From positions 1 through 64,000 of the forward strand of contig QANT01000838.1 of assembly GCA_003254885.1 (NCBI GenBank): 64,000 bases of DNA, in the 5' to 3' direction. Each line of letters begins with the position of its first letter. Within the stretch, counting starts at the first letter, position 1. The DNA is from Purshia tridentata. Taxonomy: Eukaryota > Streptophyta > Magnoliopsida > Rosales > Rosaceae. The notes under the pieces are model-generated. The model was not told where the DNA came from. It made no database searches and saw nothing but the letters and a program-made list of their open reading frames with translations. Of the stretch, positions 36,972-51,600 are shown one piece after another. A program made the position numbers and the translations under genes.

Positions 36972-38640
36972 CCAGCTCTGCTTCACTCCTACAAATCTCC
37001 TAGTCTTAGACAATAGGATACCATTGGTTTAAAGTAGTCAAGAATGGGGGAAACAAAGTAGTTTCCCCCTTTTCTTTACTTTTTTCTTTTCCACATGTTG
37101 TGTATTATCGTATTCTTTTCTCATGGTTTTCCACAAAAGTAGCTATAATTTAGCTAAAATAGACACAGATAAGGTGCAAAGTTTTTGTTCTCTTGTGTTT
37201 TTCTCAGTCAAGTAAAGTGTTTTGATGTCAATAGAATATTGTTTGTACTATAATTCACTGTTATATAACCGAAATGTGTTGTTGCACCTTTCAGTTGTAT
37301 TATTTTTTTTCACCATGAATGTTCTTCAACATAGTGTCTAATGTCATAACTTGTTGGAGGATTGTGATCAATTTTTATGTGTCACACACCACTAGTGCAA
37401 TAACACTGGCTACCAGTGGGTATTGGCAAGACCCACCTCTAATCCTTGTCTCAGCAATTGTCATGTTCTGCCATCTTGAATGTTGGCTTCTTAATTGAGA
37501 AGGAGTGATCATAGCTTGAACCAAAGACTGGAAAATGGAAATGTAGTACCAATTGTCAGTTGCCACACAGCACTAAATGCTCCAAATGTTGGCAAGTAAG
37601 AGTAGGGGTTGTATTCGATCGGTATTCAATCCGACAGTAATATATCGATATACAAATCGACACCGGTTGAAATGACAGTTTAGTATCCAATTTTGTTTCG
37701 ACGGTCTGAGGTACTAATATATTGGGCTGACTTAATTGGCTTTTTGATCATTTTCCCAAAATTTTACAAAAACTTAAAAACTTAAATAGTAACCCATAGA
37801 ACATAAATAGAGTAATTACCCAAATCAATCAATTAAGGAATTAGAGAAAAAAAAAATAAAAAAGGAGGAGGGGTTAGCTAGATAGGGAATTAGGGATTGG
37901 GATTGGGATTGAAATTGGAATTAGGAATTGGGTTTTCAATGGATATAGGGTTTGGAGTGTTTAGGGTTTTGGGGGGTCTTTGGTGGTGGTGGTGATAACC
38001 AAATAGAGAATTAGGGATTAGGAATTTGGATTGGAATTAGAGATCAGGTTTTTCGTTGAATTTAGGGTTAAAAAAAAAAAAGACTTAATAAATGTAGAAG
38101 ATAGGGTTAAAAAAAAAAACTTAATAAATGTAGAAGAACTTCTTATAAGATTAGTCTTTTATCTTTTCTTTGTAAAGAGCCAAAATTATCTAAATGTGAA
38201 AGGAAGAGCCAATTGGCATAGTAGTGCGGAGAGGCTCATATTTTATTCAAAGCAAAAGACATGTTTGAAAAAGTGGTGTAAGGTCTATGGTGGCTGTAGA
38301 CAAGGGCAAAAGCGGAAGTTGCTGTTATCATAATTTCATAAACAAAACATGCGTGGTCCATTTGTCTATCAAGCTTGATTTGTGTACTTTGAAGAAAAAA
38401 AAAAGTTTTAAAAAGAAAGTCTAAAACATAGTTTGTTTATTTGGCCACTTGTCTAAAACATAGTTTCATCACTTCATTTTCGCTAGTAAATCTAAATCAC
38501 AGCCACGAACAGCACCCCATATTAAGCCCTAGTTTTCAACCTTCAAACTCCAACCCAGTAACCATTAACCTCAAAACTCAAAGTTTCACATCCATTGTTG
38601 ATTGTAAATAGATTAGCTATCTTTTACAGAAGACAAAAAG
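36972..38640. other. Intergenic between ABCG34-like and RLPH2
   Basis: The 3' UTR of the transporter probably extends to about 37250. From about 37600 there is a degraded repeat-like block: TAGGGGTTGTATTCGATCGG at about 37604, GGGATTGGGATTGG runs near 37900, and a 40-bp direct repeat (AGGGTTA, A-run, CTTAATAAATGTAGAAGA) at 38063 and 38103. It may be a decayed DNA transposon. No coding frame is supported. Confidence 0.45.
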
Positions 38641-40667
38641 ATGTCAGACCCAAAAGCTAGCACCACCAAACCCAGAGTGGTCTGCTGCATAGGTGACATC
38701 CATGGCTTCTACACCAAGCTCCAAAACCTCTGGTCCAATCTCGAAGCCACAATCGACCCTTCAGATTTCAACACCGCCCTCATAATCTTCTTGGGAGATT
38801 ACTGTGACCGTGGCCCAGACACCAAAAAAGTGTTGGACTTCCTCATTTCTCTGCTCTCCAAATACCCACATCAGAAGCATGTCTTTCTTTCTGGGAACCA
38901 CGACCTGGCCTTTGCAGCCTTTGTGGGGGTCCTGCCTAAGCCTTTGGATGGGTCTGAGTTCTCTGTGGGTTGGAAGGAGTATGAGGATAATGAAGACAGA
39001 GAAGGCTGGTTTAAGGGTGATGGGTATGAGAGCATGCATTTGCAAGGTAGGAGATGGAGTGGCAATATCAAGGCTAAGACTAATGTGGCCAAAGGGACTG
39101 ATTACCAGGGTTCGATTTATGATGCTAGACCGACCTTTGAGTCTTATGGGGTCCCTCATGGCTCTGCTGGTATGAATATTTGTTTTCATTGATTTTTGTG
39201 ATTTTTGGGTGTTTTGTGATGATGGGGTCTCTGTGTTTGATTCTCTGTTTGTTGATTTTGAGTGGTCATCGTTTTTGTTTCTTGGTTTAATGTGGATCTA
39301 TTTGATTTTCAGTTATTTGATGGCATTTGATGTGTCTCTTAATTTTTCAACTATTTTGTATTCAAATCATGTGATTTTCAGATACATCCAATAACAATTG
39401 ACAAGATTCAATCTTGGTTTACTAAATTATGAATGTGTCATTGTGTTCTTAGTAATAGGACTCTTGGTTGTAAAGTATTATACTTTTATCTAGCTGTATA
39501 TACTTGGGCTGGTTTGTGTGCTTTATCCTTAAATTAAGTGCTACAATTTTGTTTTGCAACTTTCTGAATTGAAAGAAAAATTGTTATGGACAGATTTGGT
39601 TAAGGCAGTTCCTGATGAACACAAGAAGTTTCTTGCTGATATGGTTTGGGTCCACGAAGAGGTCAGTCAGGCTTGTTCTGTTTGTTCTTACCTTATTTTT
39701 TCTGGACACTAATCTGACTAGAGAGAGTCATTGTGGCAACTGTGAGAAGAAAACTTAAATTTTTTACTTTCCTAATCTTTTTTGTGTCCTGGAGCAGAAT
39801 ATGAAGTAATTGAGACATAGATACTGAAGCTATGTGGATCTTGATGATGCGCATTTTTTCCAGGATGATGTCTGCGTAGAGACTGAGGATGGAATCAAAC
39901 ACTGTAAATTGATTGCTGTGCATGCTGGTTTAGAAAAAGATAAAGATGTCAAGCAGCAGTTGGAGTTTTTGAGAGCCAAAGACACCCGAGTGCCTAAAGT
40001 AGAGGCTCTGAGTGGCAGGAAAAATGTATGGAATATACCAAAGGTGATGCCTCTCTACCTCTTAATATCAGTAACAGTAATCGTTTTTTTTTTGGGTTGA
40101 GTTCTTCTTCAGTGAAACTTTCCCAGTTTTTATTGTTGTTCCATTGATTTCATATATTTATTTATGCTATTCTCTTGTCAATAGTTATGGAGAAAATGTC
40201 ACTATACCCTTATTACCATATAAATCTGTAATGGTAGATATGCAAATCAAAGATAATATGGTAGATTCATATATATACCCTTGTTCTAACTAATTCACTT
40301 TCATCCCACGTATCCCACTCTCTCTTTTCCTACTGTAACATCCACACATTGCACACATATTGTCTATATTTTATGCTTCTAGTTATTGATAAAAATTCAG
40401 TTTTCTTAGTTCAACTAAGACATGCTATAGCCTATATATACTCATAGTCATACGATGGAATGCAACTGAAATCTAAACATTCGGTGTTTTGGTATCTCAT
40501 AGGAATTGACAGAAACTGTTGTTGTAAGCGGTCATCATGCAAAACTTCACATTGAGGGCCTCAGGCTGGTTATTGATGAAGGTGGTGGTTTTGAGAAAAA
40601 ACCAGTGGCTGCAGTTGTGCTCCCCTCTATGAAGATAGTCCGTGATACAGACGTTTTGGTAAATTAG
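38641..40667 (+). CDS. RLPH2: Rhizobiales-like PPP phosphatase RLPH2
   Basis: Four exons, 38641-39169, 39594-39661, 39864-40043 and 40503-40667, encode 313 aa, close to the Arabidopsis protein (about 309). Metallophosphatase motifs are intact: GDIHG (18-22), GDYCDRG (52-58) and GNHD (85-88), with a C-terminal VSGHHAKLH that supplies further metal-ligand histidines. GNHD instead of GNHE, and Cys before DRG, separate it from PP1/PP2A. RLPH2-type enzymes came to plants from bacteria and, despite the PPP fold, dephosphorylate phosphotyrosine. Arabidopsis RLPH2 prefers doubly phosphorylated TxpY-type substrates. Cellular role here is inferred from the family. There is no transit peptide, so a cytosolic or nuclear location is likely. 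The ATG used is the first in frame. Confidence 0.9.
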
Positions 40668-42514
40668 TTTCAGGTCTGGGGTACATACTACATTGTCATA
40701 TACGCATACTAAACCAGCAAAATTTGGCAAAGCTTATAATCAACGCACGGAATGTGGTCCTTAGAATCAGCTAGTAGAGAGGAGAAATTGTTCAGGTTCA
40801 TCATTTGTCTGTAATACCTTAATGAAGTAATTTGTTTGAAGGTTTTGTTTTGTCTTAAGCTGTCTAAAGCTCTAAGGGATGGGTCTTGGGTTTGGCAATG
40901 CTCAACTTTACTCTGCCCTCCTTCCAACTCCTCCCATTTTCCCTATTACATGGAAACTCTGTAGCTATAAGGGTCCGGGTTGTAAAGTATATAGTTGTAA
41001 ACTTGGTAGCTTAAATAGGATTGGAATTTCAAAAGAAAAAGAAAAATTCGGTGCACTGAAAGTTGTTCAAAAGTAATGTTATAGTTAAATATTTATGATT
41101 AAATAAGATCATTTGCTTATATTTTACGTGCTGATATTTTACTTATATAAAAAAAACGATTTGGACTCAGCCTCAGGGTTGAGCTTTTTGAGTTTAGAAT
41201 ATTGAAACAACTTAGTTTTAAATATAAACACAAAATAAGTATACAAAACTTAAGCAGAAAATTCGAACTCTTTAACACATTAAGCCACCAACCATGTATT
41301 GATGTAAATTATAGGATTGTAAAAGCATTCTTCTTTTGCACTCTTGCACTTCTTTACCGCAGTGTGTATAACACTGCCATTGCAGGCTTGCAGCATCTAC
41401 AAATTTTGTTCACAAACGACACTAGTTCTTGTCCATTTGCCAACTCAATTATTTGACCTAACAAAATGAACCTCGAAGAAGGCATATTCCTTTGTGAGAT
41501 GCCTTTGATGGTGAGGATCATTCTCTTCACTTCCCATCTGCTTTGATTCAGAGACAGACCCCCAAGACCAAAATCTTGAGGCTATACTGATTTGGGTCCC
41601 TCCCTCACCAAACCAAGTGTCACGGTATTACATGTCCGCAGCCATGTGACATTGTGACCATGATATTTATGAAAAGCAACGGGAAATGAATAGAGACCTG
41701 ATCAATATCGGGACTTAGTACTGATTCCCATTTTTTTGGTGAAAAGGGTTATGAATTCATCTCATTTTTTACCCCCAAAGCACACTATAATTTACTTTGT
41801 GACCACAATGCTCCATTAATTAAACGTCAGTTTACGAAAAATATGCTCTTTCATAAGCATGTCATGTGAGGGAAAAAAATAGGTTTGTAGTAAGTTGATG
41901 ATAGAAAGGATTTCTCTAACAGGAGTGGGATAAATATGTAAATAAGCCAAAGATAAATTACTATTCACTTGGAGTCATTAACCCTTAATACATTTAAAAA
42001 AATGCCAGAACAAGCTAGTTTGGATTTGGAATATGCCCAACAATGATCCATGAAGGATGAATCTATGTGGATGCCATAAATCTTAACCGCAAGTTGCTAA
42101 TAAAAAATACAAAAAAGAAGGCTATTTAAGAAGAAATTTGATCCCAGAAATACTAAAATAGTATCAGAAAAAGGACCTTTATGATTTGATTTGGAATATG
42201 ATTAGATAACAAAGGCAACACAAAAATATCTCCCGTCTTCCACAGCCACAGCCACAGCCTTTCGTTCCTGATCCGCTGCCTCATTATTTTATTTCTTGAC
42301 CAAAACAAAAAACACTGATTATTTTATTCTTAAATAACAAAATTATAAAATCCCAAGGACGATGGACGATAGAAAATGAGAGGGACTGGGTCCCACCCAC
42401 CCACTCCCATGCAATTCACCTCTGCACACGTATCACCTTCTAAGGACTAGCAAAACGCCAAAACCCCCACTCGTGGCCTCAAGCGCCATAATTAACTAAA
42501 CACTCTCACTCACT

Positions 42515-42547
<33 letters not shown>

Positions 42548-42699
42548 CCCGATTTTTCTGTTAGTCACCGATTCACGTTTCTCCCGGGAGGTGCTTCGAA
42601 ACGCGATCGATCAGAAAATCAAACTTGAGATCCTCCTTCGCTCTCTCTCTCTCTCTCTCTGCGATCTTGATTGCTCGTAACAAGAAGAACTAGAAGAAG
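40668..42699. other. Intergenic: RLPH2 3' end to SBE2 5' leader
   Basis: No other gene is visible. The last 220 bases are pyrimidine-rich, with (CT)n runs at about 42519-42544 and 42640-42660, and probably form the SBE2 core promoter and 5' UTR. A TGGGTCCCAC element (42387-42396) lies upstream. No TATA box is evident. Confidence 0.5.
42387..42396. promoter_or_regulatory. GTGGGACCCA element upstream of SBE2
   Basis: TGGGTCCCAC is the reverse complement of GTGGGACCCA, the same core as at 624 and 63478. It resembles class II TCP sites. It lies about 300 bases before the SBE2 ATG, in a GC-richer stretch. Function is inferred. Confidence 0.3.
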
Positions 42700-45600
42700 A
42701 TGGTCTGTACGCTCTCGGGGATACGCTTCCCTCTTCTACCAGCAGCTTCAGCCTACAAGCCTTCCTTGCAGTATTCCAACAACTTCATCAATGGCGATCA
42801 TCGGAGGACCACCGGCCTCTCTTTCTTGGTCGACAACACCTCCCCCTTCTCTCGTATCCTCTCTCCCTCTATTTCTTTGGATTTTACTATTCGTATTTGA
42901 TTTTCTCAGATTGATTTTTTGCTTCGATTCTCTTGCTAAACTGGTATTGGACATTGGAGCTGCTGTTAATACAAAACTAACTAATTAATCAATCATTAAC
43001 GAATTATTTTATATTATGTTATATTATAATATGTTATTTTCTTGTTAGTTTGTGAAGTTATGCTAGACTAATTATATAACGGGTCAGTGACTTAGTTGGA
43101 GCTTTACTTGGATATCTCGTGAGCTTCCCAAAGTTCCAATAGCGTGCTTCTAAGACGTATGCTTTTCAAGAAAAAAATTGAGCTTTTTTGAGAACTGACT
43201 GGAATGAGTTTATTGTGGGCATTTTGGTTATGTTACTATGTATGCCTGATAGTAATTTATATTCTCTTTCATTTTAAAATTTTGATCTTTTTTGCACCGT
43301 TTCATTTTTTTAAAAAGAGTAAATCTGATTTGTGGTACCAAATGGGACTTTAGAACCGACATTTTTTTCCTCTGTTTTGCGTTATTCACTTCTGCTTGGA
43401 TTTGTTGATTGGCCGGTTGGACTTATAGGCAATCATATTGGGGTTGATCTATACATGTGCTTAAAAAGCAGTTAATTTTCTTGTCCATGATGATTTTATT
43501 ATCTTAGAATTAAGTTTCTTTTACCAATGTTTGTCTACATGTATTAGTTGTCCTGTTATATGTGTTAAGCTAATCTGATACTTGTGTTTGTAGGGAAGAT
43601 CTTTGCTGGAAAGTCCTCGAATGATTCTGATTCATCATCATTGACGGTTGCTGCATCAGAGAAAGTTCTTGTTCCTGGCACACAGGGTGATGGCTCTTCA
43701 CCTTTGACAGAGCAATTGGAAGTTCCAAAGGATCCTCAGGTTTATGATACACATCTATATGCATACCAGTTATGTTCTGTGGTATCAATTATGGTTTTGT
43801 AAAAAATTTTACTTTTTGAATTCGAGGGTTTAGAGGGTGAGCAGAAATGACATATCGTAGTCAATTTCTATTTGATCGTAAAGCCCACATAACATATTCT
43901 CTTACTGTGTATTTATGATTTTTTGTTTAGGTGCCCGAAGAAGCAGATGGTCTAACAATGGAAGACGATGAGAAGGTTGATTTGGGCAATGCTGATGACA
44001 TTAAAGCCAAGGGTGAGGAGAGAGTAAGTACTGCTGAAAAGAAAGCTATACAAAATTCAATTCCACCACCTGGCGCTGGGAAAAAAATATATGAATTAGA
44101 TCCACTTTTGGTGGGTTTTCGTGAACATCTTGATTACCGGTAGGATGCTCTTTCATGTTTGCATGTATAAGTATTACATTTAAAGACTTAAATGGATGTG
44201 GCCTTGAATTTAAAAAGTTAAAAAAATTGATTAACAGTAATGTCCCTACCTTTCGAGCAAACAGGGGTATGGCTGCCAGCTGGTTAATGTAGCAATTCCA
44301 ATATTCTTTTGTTGCCCTAGTGCACTGAATTAAGCTTCTTCTTCTTTTTTCTTATAAATGTTTCTTGCCTGCATTAGATCCAAATTAGGTTAATAAGGCT
44401 TTAACTGATTGTGTATTACTGTGCCCAGTTATGGACAATACAAAAGGTTGCGTGAGGAAATTAACAAGTATGAAGGTGGTCTGGAGGTCTTTTCTCGTGG
44501 ATATGAGAAGTTCGGGTTCACACGCAGGTATTACTTTTGAATGATCCCTGCAGGACTCTGATCATTTTTCCATGTTTTTTTTTTATTCTTTTAGAACATT
44601 TTATATATTGTTTTGTTATTTTTCAAATAGAACAGCAATTAATATGTAAATCATACTGATATGGAGTATATGTATAAGATCAAGTAGAGCAGAATGCAAG
44701 AAAATTTTTTCCATTCTGCTTCACATTCGCGTTTGTTTCTCAAACCTTACCTTTTACTGTTTCAAAACAGATGTTCTTTACTTGATTGTTTCAAGCTACA
44801 TATTCTGGCTTTAAAGTTAGAGAAAGATCGAGTACAAATTACAACCTTTATAACTCTAACTATGACAAAGTTCAGCATATAAATAAAATAACATTTGTTA
44901 CCATGGCCTTTTTATTGAGACAGTTGCATACATTTTGTTTCAAGCATTTAGAAAATAATAAATTTGCTTCTGAAAATTTGACATCTTAAATATATTTAGT
45001 GATAGAGTGCACGGCTAAAAAAAGTTAGTGTGCACAGCCTGTGGCAGAGTGCATTCTAGGCACAATAGGTTAGTGGGGGAAATATCACCTGTGCAGGCTA
45101 GCAGGCTTTCGAAAATTTTTGTACGAGGCTCATATATGTATAATCAAGACCTCTTCGATTTATGATGGTTAGCACTCTATGTAGTTTGTTTGATCATTTA
45201 TTTTCTTACTTCACATTCTTACGTTTATTCTGTGGGTAATATCTTCCTCGGTTTATGGATTTTAGGATTCATTTCAAATTTTTTACAATATTTTCACATG
45301 GTTTTTCATTCATTAATATTTATGACCCCTAAATCTTTAATGCTGATTATAATCTCAACTGGCTGTTCAGTGCCACAGGTATCACTTATAGGGAGTGGGC
45401 ACCAGGAGCTAAGGTTTGTTTGTCTCATTTGGTATTTCAATAATTTTACCTTTTGCTGTGAGTTACTCTCTATATAAGGAGGACTTATTAAGAGCACGAA
45501 TAATGGAAATAATGGTTAACCTGACTTCATCTGCTGCGTCCTTGTCTACCTACATTGAGTAACAAAGTGGTGCCTGCACACAATGCTAGTGTGCAAGTGA

Positions 45601-48600
45601 ACACACTAGTAAACCATAAAAACTTCAACCCCTACTTTACTGGTGCAAGAATGACTTTTTATCAGTTCAATACATGGAGTGTCTTAAAAGCAGTTTAGTG
45701 CAATGAGTCGTTGGATTGAACCATGGTTTCCACTGGCATTATAAAACTACGTTAAATGATCACAAATTATCCAAAAGTACAATTTAGGCCAATTTATCCA
45801 TTCTTTTTTACATATAGAATCTATTATATTAACTAGATGAAATTTGAAGATCCCATTGCCAGGATATAGGGTTTGCAACATAGCAAACTAAAGGTCCATA
45901 AAACTCTGAAAGAAGTGATATTTTTGGGCCTCAGTTTTCCATCTCGAGGATTTATTATTGGTGTAGATACTCTCTCTGTCTCCCTGCTCCCTCTCTTGCC
46001 ACACATAGACATTTATTTTGTTTTTTTTTTATGCAAACATTTAGTACAGGTTTGAATATCATTTAAGAGATCCAAAGTTGAAAAAATTGTTATGATTACA
46101 TGAAAGAAATGAAGTGGTTGGTCAGAGGCATTACATTCCAAGTAGCAGAGTCAGATCTCTAAGGCATTGATCTCTTGATTGTTTTTGGCACATTGGGTGG
46201 ACAATAGCTCGACAAGTATTGTTGGGTCATAACCTAACACCTTAGTTTTTTTGGATTCAGTGGTCATCTAACATGGTATCAAAGCTCTAGTTGCAGGAGG
46301 TTCTGAGTTTGAAACATCGAATCCTCATTCCTCACTTCTTTTCTTGTTTTCAAGGTGCAAGATGAGGTTGCACCTATATGTTTCTCTCTGTTTGCATCTC
46401 TGACTCTCCACCTGTAGGATGGGGTTGTACGTTAGATGGGATTGTACGTTAGAGAGGGTGTTAGCTTGATATATGTTGCTGGCCTATTCCCTAACAACTG
46501 AAGCCTTTGGGTCCATATGTAACGAGTAGGAGAATATTTAGGGTAGACAAAATGAACTGGCTAGATCTCCCCCATAAGTTGAATGAACCTATGAAGCTTT
46601 TAACTTTTACCTAAAATAGCTTAAATGACCTACTTTGTTCTTTGGGTTTTGAAACATGCTTTGCTATGTTTTTTTTGCTTTCTTTTAATTTTTCTGATTG
46701 TTTCTTGCCTTTTCAGTCAGCATCATTGATTGGAGATTTCAACAATTGGAATATGAATGCAGATGTAATGACTCGGGTATGTTTTTGGAACTTTAGCAGT
46801 GGGAATGCCCAGATAGTGAATAAAAGAATGCATGACTGACATCAAGTTTACATGATACTATTTTTTTTTTCAACCACATTGCTCATATGTAAACAGAATG
46901 AATTTGGGGTCTGGGAGATCTTTTTGCCAAACAATGCAGATGGCTCACCGCCAATTCCACATGGTTCTCGAGTGAAGGTAACATTTCTTGTGGATGGTTT
47001 TAAGTCTGGCTTTACTGGCTTTTGGTGATTCTCTATTATTTTAATACTTTATGATCAAGTGAATGAAAAAGAAGGCTTCCTTTTTCTTATAACTTAAAAT
47101 ATACCTTAACTAATTGTCTCTGAACTTGTCCATAGTGAAAACTTTCTAAGGAAGTTTGATTATATAAATGTAGCTTTCTTGGAATTTTGTCTCTCTTAGA
47201 ACTTTTCGTGGAGAATGACAATTGCAAGTGGATGTTATGTGAAATCTGGAAAAACATCCACTATGAGAGAACTGAATTCGCCTGTGTAATGTATTTCCAT
47301 GTGACAATTTTGTCTAGTTCATCCAGTAAGTTATGTGGAATTGCAGATCCGTATGGAGACTCCTTCAGGCATCAAAGACTCAATTCCTGCTTGGATCAAG
47401 TTTTCTGTACAGCCTCCAGGTGAAATCCCATACAATGGCATATACTATGATCCACCTGAAGAGGTATGTCTTTCAGCAAATTTTCCGGTCTCTGGGTATT
47501 TCTGCAAACATTCAGATATTTCTGATTTTTACTAGTCAGAATACCATGGGTTCTGGGTAAAAGAAAGTGTGCAGTAGGCAGTAGCTAATATTAGTCAAAA
47601 TGTGGAGGAACTGTTGTTAAAATTATCTTCAAGTTTCACAATGTTGTACTGTAACAACTTAAAGAAAAAAAATTTTAAATCATAGCATTGAATCTCAATT
47701 AATCTTTGTGATATTGGAGAGAGAATAATCCACAAGTTATTAATGAATGCCTAAGATTCTTATATTGGTCCATTGATTTATGAATAGGTTATGGTTGCAT
47801 TAATTTTTTTTAAAAATGGTTAAGATGTTAAATTTAAGTTCAATCTACTTCATTGACGTGATCATGTTTTGTATGTCTGCTCCACTCTTCAATGGTTAAT
47901 GATATCTTGCTCACCCATTTTCAGGAAAAGTATGTATTTCAACATCCACAGCCAAAGAGACCAAAATCACTTCGCATTTATGAGGCACATGTTGGAATGA
48001 GTAGCACGGTGCGTATTGCCACCCCTCTGCTTATAGTGAATTGTGTGCATTTTTTTTTATTCTTTTACTTTTCAATAAACCTTACCTTAGGTCAGCAACA
48101 CTTACAAGGATCGTAGCTTTTAAAATTTATTTTCAAGTGTAGATGGTTGCAAGTTGCCTTAAGTTAGGAGTTCAATTTGGAATGCCCCTCACCAATCAAC
48201 GCTCTAATTGTACCCTCCTTAGGGCGTGGAAAAACTTGTATGACCATGTTTTGAGAGAACATATATCAAATATAAACTTGGATAAGGCAAATATTTTTCA
48301 TTTATTTGGTAATTAAGAGGGCAACTAACTGGATAAGGCAAATATCCAGTTATAGTTTCTTTAATGACTTTCAAGACTAGAGTATGCTCCTTTGGTGGGC
48401 TAGCCTGGATCAACCCAAGCTCGAACCTGAATATGGGCAAGTTAGGCTTGAGCTTTTTGAAATTTTGTTAGGCTAGGATTGGAAATTTTCAGTTTGAATT
48501 GAATTCAAACTGGGCAAGGGTTGAGTTCTCTACATCCTGACCCAACCCTTAGACCCAACCCAAAAGCCTGAAAAGTATGCAATAGTATATACGTAGATAT

Positions 48601-51600
48601 ATAAATTTAAGTCTGTGTCAAATAAATGAAATTTCTATTTCAATAAGAAATAGAAGCTGAAAATGTTGTGAAATTTCCATCTAATGCTCTTAGAGAAAGA
48701 TCCAGGTTATATGAAAGGAGGTGGTGGGTTCAAGGTGCACATGATATGGAATGTTTGGTTCTGCGAAAATATTAAATCTTAATGAAGACATCAATCATGT
48801 GAAATTAAAGAATGAAATATACCTAAGTCTGGCACATGCTCAATCCTCTCTAACTTTTTCCGCTCACGAATAAGATATGAACTCTAGGAAGGAAATATCA
48901 CTTGGGCTATGACACATCGAACTTAATCTGTTTCAAAGTATCTTAAATTTCTACCCATGTAAGGATCCAAAGTTCTATTGGAAAGTTCTTTTATTTCATA
49001 TTATGTATTACTTATTTATTTTTTCCCTACTTCTCACAGTGTTATTAACAATGAGTTTCAGGAGCCCAAAATCAACACATATGCTGAATTTAGAGATGAT
49101 GTGCTACCACGCATTAAAAGGCTTGGTTACAATGCTGTTCAGCTCATGGCTATTCAGGAGCATTCCTACTATGCTAGCTTTGGGTATTGTTCTTTTAACC
49201 ATGTGCTCCAACAGTTTTATCTTTTGGTAAATTATGTTTCTATTGAAACTAATGGATCAGGTAGGCAGTCTTACAGCTGGTGCTTGTTTGTGAGTGGTTA
49301 ATTTTGCCTTAGTTCTCAAAAAAAGGAACTTGCAATTCTCTATGTTTGTGATGCAGGTACCATGTCACCAATTTTTTCGCACCTAGCAGCCGCTGTGGAA
49401 CCCCTGACGATCTGAAGTCTCTAATAGATAGAGCTCATGAGCTTGGTCTTCTTGTACTCATGGATATTGTTCACAGGTAATAACTAATTTTGCATAGGAG
49501 ATGAGGCATTGGTTTCTGGAAACATCTTTTGGTTATTATATATTCCATATTCTACATTGTTATTTTTTTTCCCTTTATTTGGAAGTATTTGCACATGAAA
49601 ATTATGACAGATTCAGATATAAAAAGTCTGCATGTGCTTGCATGCACACAAGTTTATAAATTTTTTGGTCAGATATAAATAAACATGTGGCAACTTTATA
49701 AGCTTATCCCCCACCTCCCTGTAGCTGATTATGAGAGCCAAGGGGCTTAACAGAAATACTGATGACGGATTCAATAATATTTTTCTAAACTCATCATAGT
49801 TTTAGCCCAGTTGATGTGACTGCAAACTTCCTAGATAATTTAATGTATTACTAAACTCATTTTTGTATGTTTTATTGGCTTGATAATATCAAATTGGCTG
49901 TTACTTTTTATGTTATTAAAATAATTCTCCATGAATCATACTTTTGTACTTTGTATAATATTTTATTATCCTATGGATGTGTTCGTCTTCTATATCTGAC
50001 TGCTAATATTTAACACATCCAGCCATGCATCAAACAATGTGTTGGATGGGCTGAACATGTTTGATGGAACCGATAGTCATTACTTCCACTCTGGGTCCCG
50101 GGGATATCACTGGATGTGGGATTCTCGCCTTTTTAATTATGGAAGCTGGGAGGTGTGTGCTTTTCAGCATGTTTTTAAGATAAAATAGTGTACTGTGAGA
50201 AATTTGGCCATAACCTTTCTGTTTCATTCTATGGTTATTAGTAACTAATTCTAACTTTCCATCTAGGTTTTAAGGTATCTTCTCTCAAATGCTAGATGGT
50301 GGCTGGAAGAATACAAGTTTGATGGGTTCAGATTTGATGGTGTGACTTCAATGATGTACACTCACCATGGATTGGAGGTATTAAGTTTCCATTGTCTCTT
50401 CTCTAGATAATTGTATCTTGATGACATCATTGCTATATATGCTAATAGTATAATGTCAATTCATATCTTGCATGCTATTCATGCTTAAGTTTCACCAAAC
50501 CAACTAAACATATTACTCGTGCAGCTTTTTCTTTATGTTAATATTATTTCTTATAAACAAATATATTATGCCTTCAATTTACTTTTAAGATCCTACAGAA
50601 TTTTCGTAAAAACATATCATGCTTGTTTATTGGCATCATAATTTTACATTAATTTTGATATTCAATATGAATCTTGGTACTCCCATTGATATCTCTGTAT
50701 TGGTGCCTACATGATATTCATTATACTTTGATATGTAGTTTTCAATGGATTGAGATTAAAAAAAAATTTTGATATGTTACTTGATATCTTTGATACCCTT
50801 ACTTTTTAGAATAAGGGAATAGTTGAGTTGATAGATCTTTGATATTTTAAGATCTCCCCAGAGAATTTGCTACATAAACATGTTAGGGCAATTAACTACA
50901 AGTGCTACATATGTTACCATGATTCAATTTTTTATTTATTGACTTATATTTATTTATTCATCGGTTGAGCTTGCTGTAGGTAGCATTTACTGGAAATTAC
51001 AGTGAGTACTTTGGATTCGCAACAGATGTAGATGCTGTTATTTACCTGATGCTGGTTAATGATTTGATACATGGGCTCTACCCTGAGACTGTTACCATTG
51101 GTGAAGATGTATGTTATCTATTCCCTTTAGAAGTAATGTTGAGCATCCTGTGTCAGCAATTATCTCTCTGAGTAATGTATTTAGTTTCATAGTGCAGTCA
51201 ACTGAAAATAACTCTTTTACTGGATTTGGTAACTTGAAATAAGAAAAATCAATAATACCACTTTGTTATACAAGTCTGAAATCTTTTCATTGTTATTTTG
51301 ATTTTATCTTTTCCTCTTTTTCGCCTTGATCATTAACACATGGAAGTTCCTTTTAACTTTTACCATTATTGTTTCAGAAGGAAAATGCTACTTATACCAA
51401 CTTTCTTTTTGGTACAAGATATGCACACTACATCATTGCATTAAAAAACAATGATGCTGGAGAATACATTGTGCAAATGGCATATAAGTTGGGAATAAAA
51501 GTTGGGTCGTATAACATTGTTTTATAGTCTAAATATAGTAATTTTTGTTTAACTAGTTTAAAAAATTTGTGATCATAATATCAACATTATTTAAAGACTG

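Noticed and set aside
38761-39189. 142-codon open frame antisense to RLPH2 exon 1
   Set aside because: It is a shadow of the conserved phosphatase frame. No motif, and the frame follows the codon bias of the sense strand.
42845-43593. U12-type intron suspected at SBE2 intron 1 (donor GTATCCTCT)
   Set aside because: The donor is one base off the U12 consensus, but no TTCCTTAAC-like branch point is found before the TAG acceptor. Treated as a normal intron.
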